Positions 51,456 through 61,072 of a stretch of DNA of 64,000 nt are shown here, piece after piece; within the stretch, counting starts at the first letter, position 1; each line of letters starts with the position of its first letter. Location of the stretch: the NCBI GenBank assembly GCA_043759595.1, contig JAYVLG010000002.1:29456-93455 (forward strand), read 5' to 3'. This DNA is from Sulfurirhabdus sp043759595. Lineage in GTDB: Bacteria; Pseudomonadota; Gammaproteobacteria; Burkholderiales; SMCO01. The notes under the pieces are model-generated. The model was not told the origin of the DNA. It made no database searches and saw only the letters and a list, made by a program, of their open reading frames with translations. The position numbers and the translations under genes were made by a program.

Positions 51456-51821
51456 TCACTCAACGCTGCCAAATGAATTATCTTTACTGTACGGGGGAGG
51501 GGGCAAACCAGCGAGTCTGCTCCCCTGATTGATTGGCCCTTCGGGAAATAATTGAAACAGGTGTTTTCTGCCGCCACGCGCACCAAAAGGCTCCTCCAGG
51601 GCTCTCAGCATTTTTGTACCGGTCATATCGTGCCCATGTAATCGATAGTGGTCGCGCAGCAAGTGAAGTACTTCCAGATGCTCCCCAGTGAGCTTGATAC
51701 CCTCCTTGGCAGCCAGTATTGCGGCAATGTCGTCCGACCAATCCGGAAGATCAGCCATACGCAATTCAGGATCGTAATGAAGTATGTCTTCATTAGCGGT
51801 CATTTTATTGATATCCAACAT
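51456..51821 (-). CDS. DsrC/TusE-family protein lacking both conserved cysteines (RspA-like)
   Basis: A 121-residue member of the DsrC/TusE/DsvC family, recognised by HYDPELRMADLPDWSDDIAAI at about residues 15-35 and FGARGGRKHLFQLFPEGPINQG near the C-terminus. In sulfur-relay TusE and dissimilatory DsrC the tail carries one or two cysteines that accept sulfur (for example ...ACKIAGLPKPTGCV). Here the tail reads NQGSRLAGLPPPPYSKDNS with no Cys at all. It therefore belongs with the cysteine-less paralogues named RspA and cannot carry persulfide itself; a regulatory role is inferred. The start at 51821 has GAGGAG upstream. Confidence 0.85.
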   Translation of the reverse strand: MLDINKMTANEDILHYDPELRMADLPDWSDDIAAILAAKEGIKLTGEHLEVLHLLRDHYRLHGHDMTGTKMLRALEEPFGARGGRKHLFQLFPEGPINQGSRLAGLPPPPYSKDNSFGSVE

Positions 51822-52011
51822 TTTCTTCTCCTCACCTACATTGAAAAAGGCGAACCGTGTTTTGTATCTGCAATGCCATTCGCCATACCTTGCAATATTA
51901 AAGCTCATATATACTTAATAGGTCAGGTTGGCCTAACATTCAAGTCTGATCTTCAATCCGAGTTTTGTATTTTTTGGACAATTCCTTCAATTTACGGCCA
52001 TGGGAGACAAA

Positions 52012-52824
52012 ATGGCAGAACTAAATGACACCAACAACATGGCCCTGTTTTGCGATTTTGAAAACGTAGCGCTCGGCGTTCGGGATGCGAAATACGCCCA
52101 ATTCGATATCAAAAAAGTACTGGAAAGATTGCTATTAAAAGGCAGTATTGTCGTCAAAAAGGCTTATTGCGACTGGGATCGTTACAAGGATTTCAAAGCG
52201 CCTATGCATGAGGCTTCTTTTGAACTGATTGAAATTCCCCATGTTCGTCAATCCGGGAAAAACTCTGCCGATATTCGCCTGGTGGTTGATGCGCTGGACT
52301 TGTGTTACACAAAGTCTCATGTGAAAACTTTCGTCATCATCAGCGGCGACTCGGATTTCTCGCCTCTTGTCAGCAAACTGCGGGAAAACAATAAGATCGT
52401 GATTGGAGTTGGCGTAAAAAATTCTACTTCTGACCTGCTGATTGCTAACTGTGACGAATTCATCTACTACGATGATCTGGTTCGCGAACAGGAAGCAAAA
52501 AAACAAACCCATAAGAAAGCGGCAACCAAACCTGCAACTGCAGTTAAAAGCGTGAAAAAAGTGGAGGAAAAAAAGCAGGAAGCCATCGATCTCATTACGG
52601 AAACCATTTCAGCCCTGACTGCCGAGCGCAATGAGGGAGAAAAAATCTGGGGTTCCATGATCAAGCAGGCGCTAAAACGACGTCAGCCGGGATTTAATGA
52701 ATCTTACTATGGCTTCAGTTCTTTCAATAAGCTGCTGGAAGAAGCGCAAGCCCGGCAGTTTTTAGAGCTTGAGCGGGAAGAAAAATCTGGACAATATATT
52801 GTGCGTTTGTCAGAACAGGCATAA
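52012..52824 (+). CDS. NYN-domain ribonuclease-like protein with C-terminal OST-HTH/LOTUS domain
   Basis: A 270-residue protein of the LabA-like group. The N-terminal NYN (PIN-like) domain carries acidic motifs LFCDFENVALG (about residue 14), ADIRLVVDALD (about 88) and IISGDSDFSPLVS (about 112). A Lys-rich linker follows, then a C-terminal OST-HTH/LOTUS domain from about 185 to the end. NYN domains are RNA nucleases and LOTUS domains bind RNA, so RNA turnover is inferred. The ATG at 52012 follows GGGAGA at good spacing. Standalone; no neighbour shares its function. Confidence 0.86.
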   Translation: MAELNDTNNMALFCDFENVALGVRDAKYAQFDIKKVLERLLLKGSIVVKKAYCDWDRYKDFKAPMHEASFELIEIPHVRQSGKNSADIRLVVDALDLCYTKSHVKTFVIISGDSDFSPLVSKLRENNKIVIGVGVKNSTSDLLIANCDEFIYYDDLVREQEAKKQTHKKAATKPATAVKSVKKVEEKKQEAIDLITETISALTAERNEGEKIWGSMIKQALKRRQPGFNESYYGFSSFNKLLEEAQARQFLELEREEKSGQYIVRLSEQA

Positions 52825-52852
52825 TTCGGGCTGATTTTTATAAAGTCAGCAG

Positions 52853-53848
52853 TCAGTAATGACTTCTCAATACCAAGGGCGGCTCATCCAGCAGGGCCGC
52901 CTGTTCTCGCAAGCCAAGTATCTGGTCTTGCCAGTAATGTTGCGTATTGAACCAGGGGAAAGCTACCGGAAAGGCCGGGTCTTCCCATCTTTTGGCCAGC
53001 CAGCCCGAGTAATGAATCATGCGCAGGGTGCGCAGCGCTTCCAGCAGGTGCAATTCTGCCGGATTAAAATCACAAAATTCTTTATACCCTTCCATAACGT
53101 GCAACAACTGGGCATTCTGGCTGGCTCTGTCGCCTGAAAGCAGCATCCAGATATCCTGTATGGCCGGACCCATGCGGCTATCGTCAAAATCAACGAAATG
53201 CGGGCCTGAGTCTGTCCATAAAATATTGCCGGGATGACAGTCACAATGCAAACGAATATTCTCAATATGGCCAGCCCTGCCATAGGCTGCCCGCACTCGC
53301 TGGAGAATATCTTCCACGACGCTACGGTATGCCGGTTCCAGATCCATCGGAATGAATTGGTTTTTCAGCAGAAACTGCAAAGGCTCAACGCCATAGCTTT
53401 CAATATCCAGTGCAGGACGATGCACAAACGGCGTAATCGCTCCTACGGCATGTATACGCGCTATAAAGCGCCCCATCCATTTTAAGGTATCGGGATGGTC
53501 CAGTTCTGGAGCCCGACCCGGCCTGCGCGGGTACAATGCGAACCGAAATCCCTCAAACTGATGCAGCGTGTTCCCGTTTGCATCCACAAGTGGCGCTACA
53601 ACAGGAATTTCGCGCTCAGCCAGTTCTAATGTGAAAGCATGGTCTTCAATAATCGCTTCGTCAGACCAGCGACCAATACGATAAAACTTGGCGACAACGG
53701 GTTCACTCTCGTCAATGCCGATCTGATAGACACGGTTTTCGAAGCTGTTCAGGGCTAGTAGCCTTCCATCGCATTGGTAGCCCACACTTTCTACCGCGTC
53801 CAGCAGACGGTCCGGGGTTAAATCCTGATAGGTGACTTCAGTACTCAT
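52853..53848 (-). CDS. srkA: Stress response kinase A (YihE family)
   Basis: A 331-residue SrkA/YihE-type protein kinase that opposes stress-induced cell death in E. coli. The nucleotide lysine lies in EPVVAKFYRIGRW and the catalytic loop HCDCHPGNILW ends with the metal-binding Asp in HFVDFDDSRMGPA, as in aminoglycoside-phosphotransferase-like kinases. Length is normal. It lies alone between the NYN gene and metH, with the same orientation as metH. Confidence 0.93.
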   Translation of the reverse strand: MSTEVTYQDLTPDRLLDAVESVGYQCDGRLLALNSFENRVYQIGIDESEPVVAKFYRIGRWSDEAIIEDHAFTLELAEREIPVVAPLVDANGNTLHQFEGFRFALYPRRPGRAPELDHPDTLKWMGRFIARIHAVGAITPFVHRPALDIESYGVEPLQFLLKNQFIPMDLEPAYRSVVEDILQRVRAAYGRAGHIENIRLHCDCHPGNILWTDSGPHFVDFDDSRMGPAIQDIWMLLSGDRASQNAQLLHVMEGYKEFCDFNPAELHLLEALRTLRMIHYSGWLAKRWEDPAFPVAFPWFNTQHYWQDQILGLREQAALLDEPPLVLRSHY

Positions 53849-53935
53849 AACGGCTGCTCAACATAGTTAGAATCCAAAATACCTTCCCAGTCCATCATAA
53901 TTGATACGCTTGTTATAAAACTGCCCAAATGGGTT

Positions 53936-56900
53936 TTAATTCGTGTCATACCCCAGATTGGGAGCCAGCCAGCGCTCTGCTGTATCCAGATCCCACCCTT
54001 TACGTTTAGCGTAGTCCTCTACCTGATCCTTTTCAACTTTAGCCACCGCGAAATAACTGGATTCAGGATGAGAAAAATAGAAGCCGCTCACTGCAGCGGT
54101 GGGCAGCATGGCAAAACTTTCCGTAATGGTGATACCCGCATTTTCAGGAGCCTGCAACAAATCGAATAACGGACCTTTTTCAGTGTGATCGGGACAAGCC
54201 GGATAACCTGGAGCAGGGCGGATTCCACGATATTTTTCTTCAATCAGATCTTCGTTGCTCAGTTGTTCATCTTTCGCATAACCCCAGAATTCTCGACGAA
54301 CACGCTCATGCATCAATTCAGCAAAGGCTTCCGCCAGCCGATCTGCAAGGGCTTTAAGCATAATGGCATTATAGTCATCATGATTTTTTTCAAATTCAGC
54401 CACGTGCGCATCAATACCAATACCCGTGGTCACGGCAAAGGCACCAACATAATCTTTTACGCCTGATTCTTTTGGCGCGACAATGTCTGCCAGACACATG
54501 TTCGGGCGACCGGGCGGCTTTTCCATTTGCTGACGCAGGCTGTGGTACGTCATTTTTACCTGGCTACGCGTTTCATCCGTGTAGATTTCAATATCGTCAC
54601 CTACCCGATTGGCCGGAAACAAGCCAATTACACCGCTGGCTTGCAGCCATTTTTCATCAATGATGCTTTTCAGCATGGCCTGAGCATCCGCGAATAATTT
54701 GGTTGCCTCTACGCCCACCACTTCGTCCTTAAGGATTTTGGGGTATCTTCCATGCAGTTCCCACGCCTGAAAGAAGGGTGTCCAATCAATGTGCTTGGCA
54801 ATTTCAGCCAGAGAGTAATCCTTGAACACTTTCAGACCAGTAAAAGCAGGCACCGGAGGCGTATAGTTTGCCCAGTCTGTCTTTAATGCATTTGCACGTG
54901 CTTCTGCCAGAGTGAATCTTTTTGAAGCAGATTTTTTGTTCTTATGTCTGTCACGAACCTGCATGTAGTCCTGTTTAACACTTTCGATGTAATCATCACG
55001 CAACTCAGGGCTAAGCAAGTTAGTACACACTCCCACAGAACGCGAGGCATCCTTAACATAGATAGTTGGTCCGCTATAGTTAGGCTCGATTTTCACTGCC
55101 GTATGGGCGAGTGAAGTTGTGGCACCACCAATCAGCAGCGGCAACTTCATTCCTAACCGTTCCATCTCCTTGGCGACATGCGCCATTTCTTCCAGCGAAG
55201 GCGTAATCAGCCCGGACAACCCGATAATATCGGCTTTTTCGTCAATCGCTGTCTGCAGAATTTTAGCCGCCGGTACCATCACCCCGAGATCCACTACATC
55301 ATAGTTATTACATTGCAGCACGACCCCTACAATGTTTTTACCAATATCATGCACATCGCCTTTTACCGTGGCCATGATGATCTTGCCCTTGGCCTTGATG
55401 GCTTCGCCGCTACGAAGTTTTTCTTCTTCGATATACGGCACCAGATGAGCCACAGCTTGCTTCATGACGCGAGCAGACTTCACCACTTGGGGCAGGAACA
55501 TCTTGCCGGCTCCGAATAAATCCCCCACCACATTCATGCCATCCATCAATGGGCCTTCAATCACATGGATGGGACGTTCGGCTTTTTGCCGCGCCTCTTC
55601 GGTATCTTCAATGATGTAGGTAGTGATTCCCCTGACTAACGAATGAGTTAAGCGAGCGCCCACATCATTTTCGCGCCATGACAGGTCTTCTATCTGTTCT
55701 TTTGTCTGGCCTTTAAATGATTCAGCAAATTCGACCAGACGTTCGGTTGAATCCGGCCGCCGATTCAGCAACACATCTTCCACAAGCACCAGCAATTCCT
55801 TGGGAATATCTTCATAAACACCCAACTGGCCCGCATTCACGATTCCCATATCCATACCCGCTTCGATGGCGTGATACAGGAAAGCGGTATGAATGGCCTC
55901 ACGCACCGGTTCATTACCCCGGAAGGAGAAAGACACGTTGGAAACACCCCCGCTTACCTTGGCAAATGGCAGAGTTTGTTTGATGGCGCGTGTACCTTCG
56001 ATGAAATCAACTGCGTAATTGTTATGTTCCTCGATACCTGTCGCCACTGCAAAAATGTTCGGATCGAAAATAATGTCTTCCGGGGGGAAATCCAGTTGCT
56101 CGGTCAGAATCTTGTAAGCCCGGGTACAGATTTCTACTTTGCGTTCTTTGGTATCCGCCTGACCCTGCTCATCGAATGCCATAACAATGGCCGCAGCACC
56201 GTAGCGACGAACCAGTTTTGCCTTCTCGATAAAGTCTGCTTCACCCTCTTTCATGCTGATAGAGTTGACGATGCCTTTACCTTGAATGCACTTCAACCCT
56301 GCTTCTATCACAGACCATTTGCTTGAATCGATCATGATCGGCACTTTGGAGATGTCCGGCTCGGAAGCGATCAGGCTCAGGAATTTCACCATTGCCGCTT
56401 CAGAATCGAGCATGGCTTCGTCCATGTTGATATCGATAATCTGCGCGCCGTTTTCCACCTGCTGACGAGCAACATCCAATGCTTTATCGTATTCGCCGTT
56501 AATAATCAGACGTGCGAACATTTTGGAGCCGGTCACATTGGTGCGTTCGCCCACATTGACAAACAGCGAGTCTGCACCAATATTAAACGGTTCAAGCCCA
56601 GCCAAACGACATTGCTTTTCAATTTCAGGAATCTGCCTTGGAGGGTAAGCGCCAACTGCCTCAGCAATCGCTTTAATATGGGCAGGAGAAGTGCCGCAAC
56701 ACCCCCCAATAATGTTCAGCATACCTGCTGCTGCCCAATCACCTATTTCTGCGGCCATCGCTTCCGGCGTTTCGTCGTACTCCCCAAACTGGTTTGGCAA
56801 ACCTGCATTGGGGTGAGCGCTTACATATACATTAGCCTTGTTGGATAACTCTTCTACGTACTGACGTAATTCATTAGCGCCAAGCGCACAATTAAGACCT

Positions 56901-57634
56901 ATGGAAAGCGGCCGCACATGTGCAAGAGAGTTCCAGAAAGCTTCTGTGGTTTGCCCGGAAAGCGTTCTACCTGATGCATCCGTTATCGTGCCGGAAATCA
57001 TGATCGGCATACGCAATCCATGTTCATCGAAATACTTTTCGATGGCAAACAATGCGGCTTTTGCATTTAAAGTGTCAAAAATGGTTTCAACCATCAGAAT
57101 GTCTGCACCACCATCCAGCAGGCCTTTGATTGCTTCTGTGTAAGCAACCACTAACTGATCAAAATTCACATTTCGAAAACCCGGATCATTTACATCGGGT
57201 GAAATACTGGCAGTACGATTGGTCGGCCCTAATACACCCGCCACAAAACGAGGCTTGTTCGGCTCTTTTGCCTCAAACTCATCGGCTACCTCGCGTGCCA
57301 GCCTGGCGGCTTCAACGTTCAGCTCATATACCAGGTTTTCCATGTGGTAATCTGCCATGGCGATGGAGGTGGCATTGAACGTATTTGTTTCCAGAATATC
57401 GGCCCCTGCTTCCAGATAGGCTGCATGAATAGCCCGAATGATTTGCGGCTGTGTCAGCACCAGCAGATCATTATTACCCTTCAAATCATGAGCAAAACCA
57501 GCAAAACGCTCGCCTCGATAGTCGGCTTCTTCCAGTTTATATCGCTGAATCATGGTACCCATTGCGCCATCCAGAATCAGGATGCGTTTTTTTAGCAGGT
57601 CTTCGATCAAATCAGTGCGATTATTTGTTTTCAT
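53936..57634 (-). CDS. metH: Cobalamin-dependent methionine synthase
   Basis: Transfers a methyl group from methyltetrahydrofolate to homocysteine via methylcobalamin. The 1,232 residues carry the four MetH modules: homocysteine-binding (about 12-340, with zinc Cys in NIIGGCCGTSPAHIK), pterin-binding (about 360-630), cobalamin-binding with DVHDIGKNIVGVVLQCNNY (axial His, about residue 767), and a C-terminal reactivation domain with RPAPGYPACPDH near 1155. All modules are intact. It is divergent from the rhodanese gene, with a 16-bp palindrome 10 bp before its start. Confidence 0.96.
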   Translation of the reverse strand: MKTNNRTDLIEDLLKKRILILDGAMGTMIQRYKLEEADYRGERFAGFAHDLKGNNDLLVLTQPQIIRAIHAAYLEAGADILETNTFNATSIAMADYHMENLVYELNVEAARLAREVADEFEAKEPNKPRFVAGVLGPTNRTASISPDVNDPGFRNVNFDQLVVAYTEAIKGLLDGGADILMVETIFDTLNAKAALFAIEKYFDEHGLRMPIMISGTITDASGRTLSGQTTEAFWNSLAHVRPLSIGLNCALGANELRQYVEELSNKANVYVSAHPNAGLPNQFGEYDETPEAMAAEIGDWAAAGMLNIIGGCCGTSPAHIKAIAEAVGAYPPRQIPEIEKQCRLAGLEPFNIGADSLFVNVGERTNVTGSKMFARLIINGEYDKALDVARQQVENGAQIIDINMDEAMLDSEAAMVKFLSLIASEPDISKVPIMIDSSKWSVIEAGLKCIQGKGIVNSISMKEGEADFIEKAKLVRRYGAAAIVMAFDEQGQADTKERKVEICTRAYKILTEQLDFPPEDIIFDPNIFAVATGIEEHNNYAVDFIEGTRAIKQTLPFAKVSGGVSNVSFSFRGNEPVREAIHTAFLYHAIEAGMDMGIVNAGQLGVYEDIPKELLVLVEDVLLNRRPDSTERLVEFAESFKGQTKEQIEDLSWRENDVGARLTHSLVRGITTYIIEDTEEARQKAERPIHVIEGPLMDGMNVVGDLFGAGKMFLPQVVKSARVMKQAVAHLVPYIEEEKLRSGEAIKAKGKIIMATVKGDVHDIGKNIVGVVLQCNNYDVVDLGVMVPAAKILQTAIDEKADIIGLSGLITPSLEEMAHVAKEMERLGMKLPLLIGGATTSLAHTAVKIEPNYSGPTIYVKDASRSVGVCTNLLSPELRDDYIESVKQDYMQVRDRHKNKKSASKRFTLAEARANALKTDWANYTPPVPAFTGLKVFKDYSLAEIAKHIDWTPFFQAWELHGRYPKILKDEVVGVEATKLFADAQAMLKSIIDEKWLQASGVIGLFPANRVGDDIEIYTDETRSQVKMTYHSLRQQMEKPPGRPNMCLADIVAPKESGVKDYVGAFAVTTGIGIDAHVAEFEKNHDDYNAIMLKALADRLAEAFAELMHERVRREFWGYAKDEQLSNEDLIEEKYRGIRPAPGYPACPDHTEKGPLFDLLQAPENAGITITESFAMLPTAAVSGFYFSHPESSYFAVAKVEKDQVEDYAKRKGWDLDTAERWLAPNLGYDTN

Positions 57635-57643
57635 TTCAATGTA

Positions 57644-57659
57644 TTTTTGATATCAAAAA
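57644..57659 (-). promoter_or_regulatory. Candidate operator: 16-bp perfect palindrome before metH
   Basis: TTTTTGATATCAAAAA, centred on GATATC, lies 10 bases upstream of the metH ATG in the region shared with the divergent rhodanese gene. A repressor or activator of methionine genes could bind here; which one cannot be told from sequence. Confidence 0.4.
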
Positions 57660-57728
57660 ATTTGGCATATAATAACATGATAAGACACTACCTTTTCTAA
57701 ACACGGCCAGCAGCTGACTGGAGTGACT

Positions 57729-58115
57729 ATGCAGCATCTGACACCGAAACAAGCTTTCGAATTTCTTCAGACCAATCCTGAAGCAGTATTTATTGATGTC
57801 CGCAGTGAAATGGAATATCTGTTCGTAGGGCATCCTGAAGGTTCCATCCTCATTCCATGGGTTGATGCGCCTGACTGGGAAATCAACCCCCACTTTGTTT
57901 CCCATGTAAAAACCGCGGCCAGCATCAATCGGCCTGTTGTACTCATCTGCCGATCCGGACGACGTTCAATTGATGCCGGTGAAGCACTAGAAAAAGCCGG
58001 GTTGAGCCAAGTCTACAATGTGTTGCATGGCTTTGAAGGTGATCTGAACGAACAACACCACCGCAATTTGACTAATGGCTGGCGCCACGACAATCTCCCA
58101 TGGGGACAAACTTGA
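57729..58115 (+). CDS. Rhodanese-domain sulfurtransferase
   Basis: A 128-residue single-domain rhodanese. The active Cys74 is in VVLICRSGRRSIDAG, and FIDVRSEMEYLFVGHPEGS is the usual N-terminal substrate region. Such proteins carry persulfide sulfur or act as phosphatase-like domains. GGAG precedes the ATG at 57729; a GTG two codons upstream is less likely. Divergent from metH. The repeat element lies 35 bp past its stop. Confidence 0.9.
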   Translation: MQHLTPKQAFEFLQTNPEAVFIDVRSEMEYLFVGHPEGSILIPWVDAPDWEINPHFVSHVKTAASINRPVVLICRSGRRSIDAGEALEKAGLSQVYNVLHGFEGDLNEQHHRNLTNGWRHDNLPWGQT

Positions 58116-58149
58116 TCGTTCTGTTGAATACGTGCAAAAGGCAGATTAA

Positions 58150-58385
58150 CCTAGAAACCTTAGTTGGATGGGGTGGAGTGTGCTGTTTTTGGAGTGCAGG
58201 GCAAGGCGCAATGACGCAGAATGGTCACTCCATTTCAAGGAATTGCAACGCCGCCCTGCGCTGCGAAAACAGTGCAATCTAACCCATAGCTGTCTCACCA
58301 ACCGGATGAAACAGGGAATCATTAAAAATTCTATTAGAATTATTGAGTTAAATTTTAAGGGTAGCGGTTAACTGAGGTTTCTAGG
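58150..58385. mobile_element. Short inverted-repeat element, copy 3 (MITE-like, 236 bp)
   Basis: The third family member. It starts CCTAGAAACCTTAGTTGG and ends AACTGAGGTTTCTAGG, with the same inner stem (ATGGGGTGGA against TCTAACCCAT) and an intact palindrome AATTCTATTAGAATT at 58327-58341. Flanks read ATTAA on the left and TTTAA on the right, which is close to but not a clean duplication. The element ends 4 bp before the first ATG of the next gene, as copy 1 does before the cyclase gene. Confidence 0.87.
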
Positions 58386-58389
58386 TTTA

Positions 58390-58779
58390 ATGGAGTGGTT
58401 CTATATTATCTCGCCAACAATGGCTGAACATCAAATTCTGCAACACTGCACGATTAGCAATTTGCCTCAGCTGTGCAGCGATGTTTACGAAATTATTAAT
58501 ACAGATAACGGTCGGCTGGGAGAAATCAGCTGCGTCTGGGGCGTGTTTCAAATTGAAGCATACCCCGTTAAAAATGGTATGCGTTATGCGCTGGTTAGCT
58601 GCCCCAACGCACTGCAATGGACCATCACAACACGTCATGATGTCACCACACTCCATTGCAGTATTAATCAGGCCGCACCTGATCCTGATTTTGCTGATTC
58701 TATCCGGGATTTTATTGAAAACTTTCACCAAGGGCTGCAAAAATCAATACATGCAGAATCATCTGTTTCTACGTACTAA
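58390..58779 (+). CDS. Hypothetical protein, no recognised family
   Basis: A 129-residue soluble protein without a signal peptide or membrane segment. No motif was recognised; ITTRHDVTTLHCSINQAAPDPDFADSIRDFI suggests a compact alpha/beta fold. The first ATG lies 4 bp after the repeat element; a second in-frame ATG at 58420 would avoid that and is equally plausible. Convergent with the VIT1-type gene. It may be real, but coding support is weaker than for its neighbours. Confidence 0.5.
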   Translation: MEWFYIISPTMAEHQILQHCTISNLPQLCSDVYEIINTDNGRLGEISCVWGVFQIEAYPVKNGMRYALVSCPNALQWTITTRHDVTTLHCSINQAAPDPDFADSIRDFIENFHQGLQKSIHAESSVSTY

Positions 58780-58794
58780 TGCGATCCAAACCAA

Positions 58795-59826
58795 TTAAGC
58801 CAACGAAACTCCCAATAATTTGCCAATAAGATAGGTTGCAGCGCCTGCGGCGCTGCCAATCATCAGCATACGCAGCCCACCCATCCAGGCATTGCGCCCG
58901 GTAAATAAGCTTAATACAGCACCCACTCCATATAAAGCAACACCTGTCATACCGATTGCTATGAAAAGGCTTTTATCTCCACTCCCAAACAAAAATGGCA
59001 AAATGGGGATTGCCCCCCCTGCTGCGAAAGAGGCAAAAGAAAAGCCAGCTGCACCCCAAGGAGAACCTAATTCATCCGGGTTCAACCCCAGCTCTTCACG
59101 CGCCAGCGTATCTAGTGCCCGATCCGGATCTGCAATGATTTTTTGAGCCAGATGATCAGCCTCTTCCTGAGACAACCCTTTCGCTTTAAATATTATAACC
59201 AGTTCGGCTGCTTCCTCTTGTGGATACTGATCCAGTTCGGCTCTCTCAAGCCCAATCTGATATTCAAACATTTCCCGCTGTGAGCGTACAGAAAGATACT
59301 CCCCCGCTGCCATGGAAAATGCACCTGCCAATAACCCCGCTATCCCGGTGAGCAAAATAACCGCATTGCTGGCAGCAGCCCCTGCAACACCCAACACCAG
59401 ACTGGCGGTTGAAACAAGACCATCATTTACGCCAAATACAGCAGCGCGCAGATTCCCGCCTCCAACCCCTCTATGTCGTCTTCCTACTTCCGCCAGACTG
59501 GTTGGCAGTGCATGACCAGGTTCTGCTTTTGAATAAAGTGACATACCACGTACTTTCATAGCTGCGAGCACGCTCCGCATGGCACGCACTCCCAGTTTTC
59601 TAACCAGCCAGGATACAATTTTTGTACGTAAATCCAGCTTTAATACCAATGGAAACACGATACCCCTTTTAGTAGCCTCTTTTACCCACAGTTCCGCTTG
59701 CTCATCCGCTGCCTTGGCTAACTCAAGAAACAAAACCTGTCGTGTAGTGCCTGATTCAGCGTCGGACACTACACGGTAAAGATAAGCCGAACGTTTCTCT
59801 TCTTTCCAGCTTTCTAATTCGTGCAT
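58795..59826 (-). CDS. VIT1/CCC1-family transporter with N-terminal ferritin-like region
   Basis: A 343-residue membrane protein. The N-terminal 105 residues resemble the helical, ferritin-like region seen in some VIT1 proteins (SAYLYRVVSDAESGTTRQVLF), but the usual ExxH metal pair reads ADEQAELW here, so iron oxidation is doubtful. From about residue 120 to the end is the VIT1/CCC1 domain with five membrane segments, including FGVNDGLVSTASLVLGVAGA and LLAGAFSMAAGEYLSVRSQRE. This family transports iron or manganese. The ATG at 59826 has AAGGAG upstream and overlaps the Bcr/CflA stop by 13 bp, suggesting coupling. Confidence 0.87.
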   Translation of the reverse strand: MHELESWKEEKRSAYLYRVVSDAESGTTRQVLFLELAKAADEQAELWVKEATKRGIVFPLVLKLDLRTKIVSWLVRKLGVRAMRSVLAAMKVRGMSLYSKAEPGHALPTSLAEVGRRHRGVGGGNLRAAVFGVNDGLVSTASLVLGVAGAAASNAVILLTGIAGLLAGAFSMAAGEYLSVRSQREMFEYQIGLERAELDQYPQEEAAELVIIFKAKGLSQEEADHLAQKIIADPDRALDTLAREELGLNPDELGSPWGAAGFSFASFAAGGAIPILPFLFGSGDKSLFIAIGMTGVALYGVGAVLSLFTGRNAWMGGLRMLMIGSAAGAATYLIGKLLGVSLA

Positions 59827-61037
59827 AGCTCCTTTTGCTCCTTTACTTTGAGATAATTCACCCAGGCGAACAATCCCAGCAACAGAAATGCACCCATTCC
59901 GGCTGCTAGCGCAATCATGGAAAAAGACAGAAAAGGTGATGCCAGCCCTGCTACACCCGCATTCAGCATGGTTTGAGCAAACCCTTGCATCGAAGACACT
60001 AAGCCACGATTTAGTGGATACAAATCCAGTGCCAACAGGGAAATTGTGGGCATTGCCAGGGACATTCCCATCCCATATAGCATGACCGGTAAAACAGCCC
60101 AAGGAAGGGAAGGTGGAAATAACAGGTTATATACCAGATTCAAAGCTGCCGCTGTAATGAGCAACATGAAAGCGTATTTTATCGTTTCCTTTGCAGAAAT
60201 GCGGCCTGCTAATCTGCCTGAGAGGAATGCACCAATAATCATGCCTGATACAGCCGGTATAAACAGCCAGGCAAACTGACTCTCCGCCAGTTTCAAATGT
60301 TGAATGACAAACACCGGGGCGGAAGCGATATATAAAAAGAATCCGGCGAAATTGAATGACACCGTCCCCGCCAATAATAAAAATTGCCGATTACCCAACA
60401 CCATCTGATAGTTTTTTAATAACGGTTTGGCTGCAAAAGGCTGGCGGCCAATTTCGGGTAACGTTTCCGGCAAATAGCGGAAACAAAATGCAAAGAGTAT
60501 CAAACCAAACAACGCCAGAAATACAAATACCGAATGCCACCCAAACCAGATATGCAGCCACCCGCCAATAACCGGGGCTATAGCTGGTGAAATCCCGAAA
60601 ATCATGGTGACTTGCGACATCAGTTTCTGCGCTTCATGTCCGGCAAATAAATCCCGAATCATCGCCCTCCCCACCACCATCCCAGCACCTGCCGACATGC
60701 CCTGTATGCTGCGAAAAAACAACAGATGATTGATATCGAATGAAAAAACACAGCCTATGGATGCCAGTACAAACACCAGCAAAGAAACCAGAATAATAGG
60801 CCGCCTCCCGAAAGAATCGGAAAAAGGACCATGAAACAGCATCATCACTGCAAACGAAATGAGATAAATGCTCAGGGTTTGCTGTAACTGCAACGGGGTA
60901 ATATGTAAACTCGCCCCGATTGCCGGAAACGATGGCATATAGGTATCGATGGAAAAGGGGCCCAAGGTAGCTAACCCTGCAAGTAATAATGTCAGGGTGC
61001 GCCGGTGACGATAACTGGATGTGCTATGGGTAGTCAC
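59814..61037 (-). CDS. Bcr/CflA-family multidrug efflux transporter (MFS)
   Basis: A 407-residue MFS protein with 12 predicted membrane segments, of the Bcr/CflA drug-resistance group. The family signature FSIDTYMPSFPAIGASL lies after TM1, GPFSDSFGRRPIILVS in the TM2-TM3 loop and the TM5 motif VIGGWLHIWFGWHSVF later. It probably exports small toxic compounds by proton antiport; the substrate cannot be named. It overlaps the VIT1-type gene by 13 bp, so the two are likely co-transcribed. Confidence 0.9.
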   Translation of the reverse strand: MTTHSTSSYRHRRTLTLLLAGLATLGPFSIDTYMPSFPAIGASLHITPLQLQQTLSIYLISFAVMMLFHGPFSDSFGRRPIILVSLLVFVLASIGCVFSFDINHLLFFRSIQGMSAGAGMVVGRAMIRDLFAGHEAQKLMSQVTMIFGISPAIAPVIGGWLHIWFGWHSVFVFLALFGLILFAFCFRYLPETLPEIGRQPFAAKPLLKNYQMVLGNRQFLLLAGTVSFNFAGFFLYIASAPVFVIQHLKLAESQFAWLFIPAVSGMIIGAFLSGRLAGRISAKETIKYAFMLLITAAALNLVYNLLFPPSLPWAVLPVMLYGMGMSLAMPTISLLALDLYPLNRGLVSSMQGFAQTMLNAGVAGLASPFLSFSMIALAAGMGAFLLLGLFAWVNYLKVKEQKELCTN

Positions 61038-61072
61038 AAACGATCAATATAGAAGTTAAAGAAGCCCATCAT

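Noticed and set aside
57635..57722. Cobalamin riboswitch before metH
   Set aside because: The gap is only about 90 bp and is shared with a divergent gene; no riboswitch core sequence is visible.
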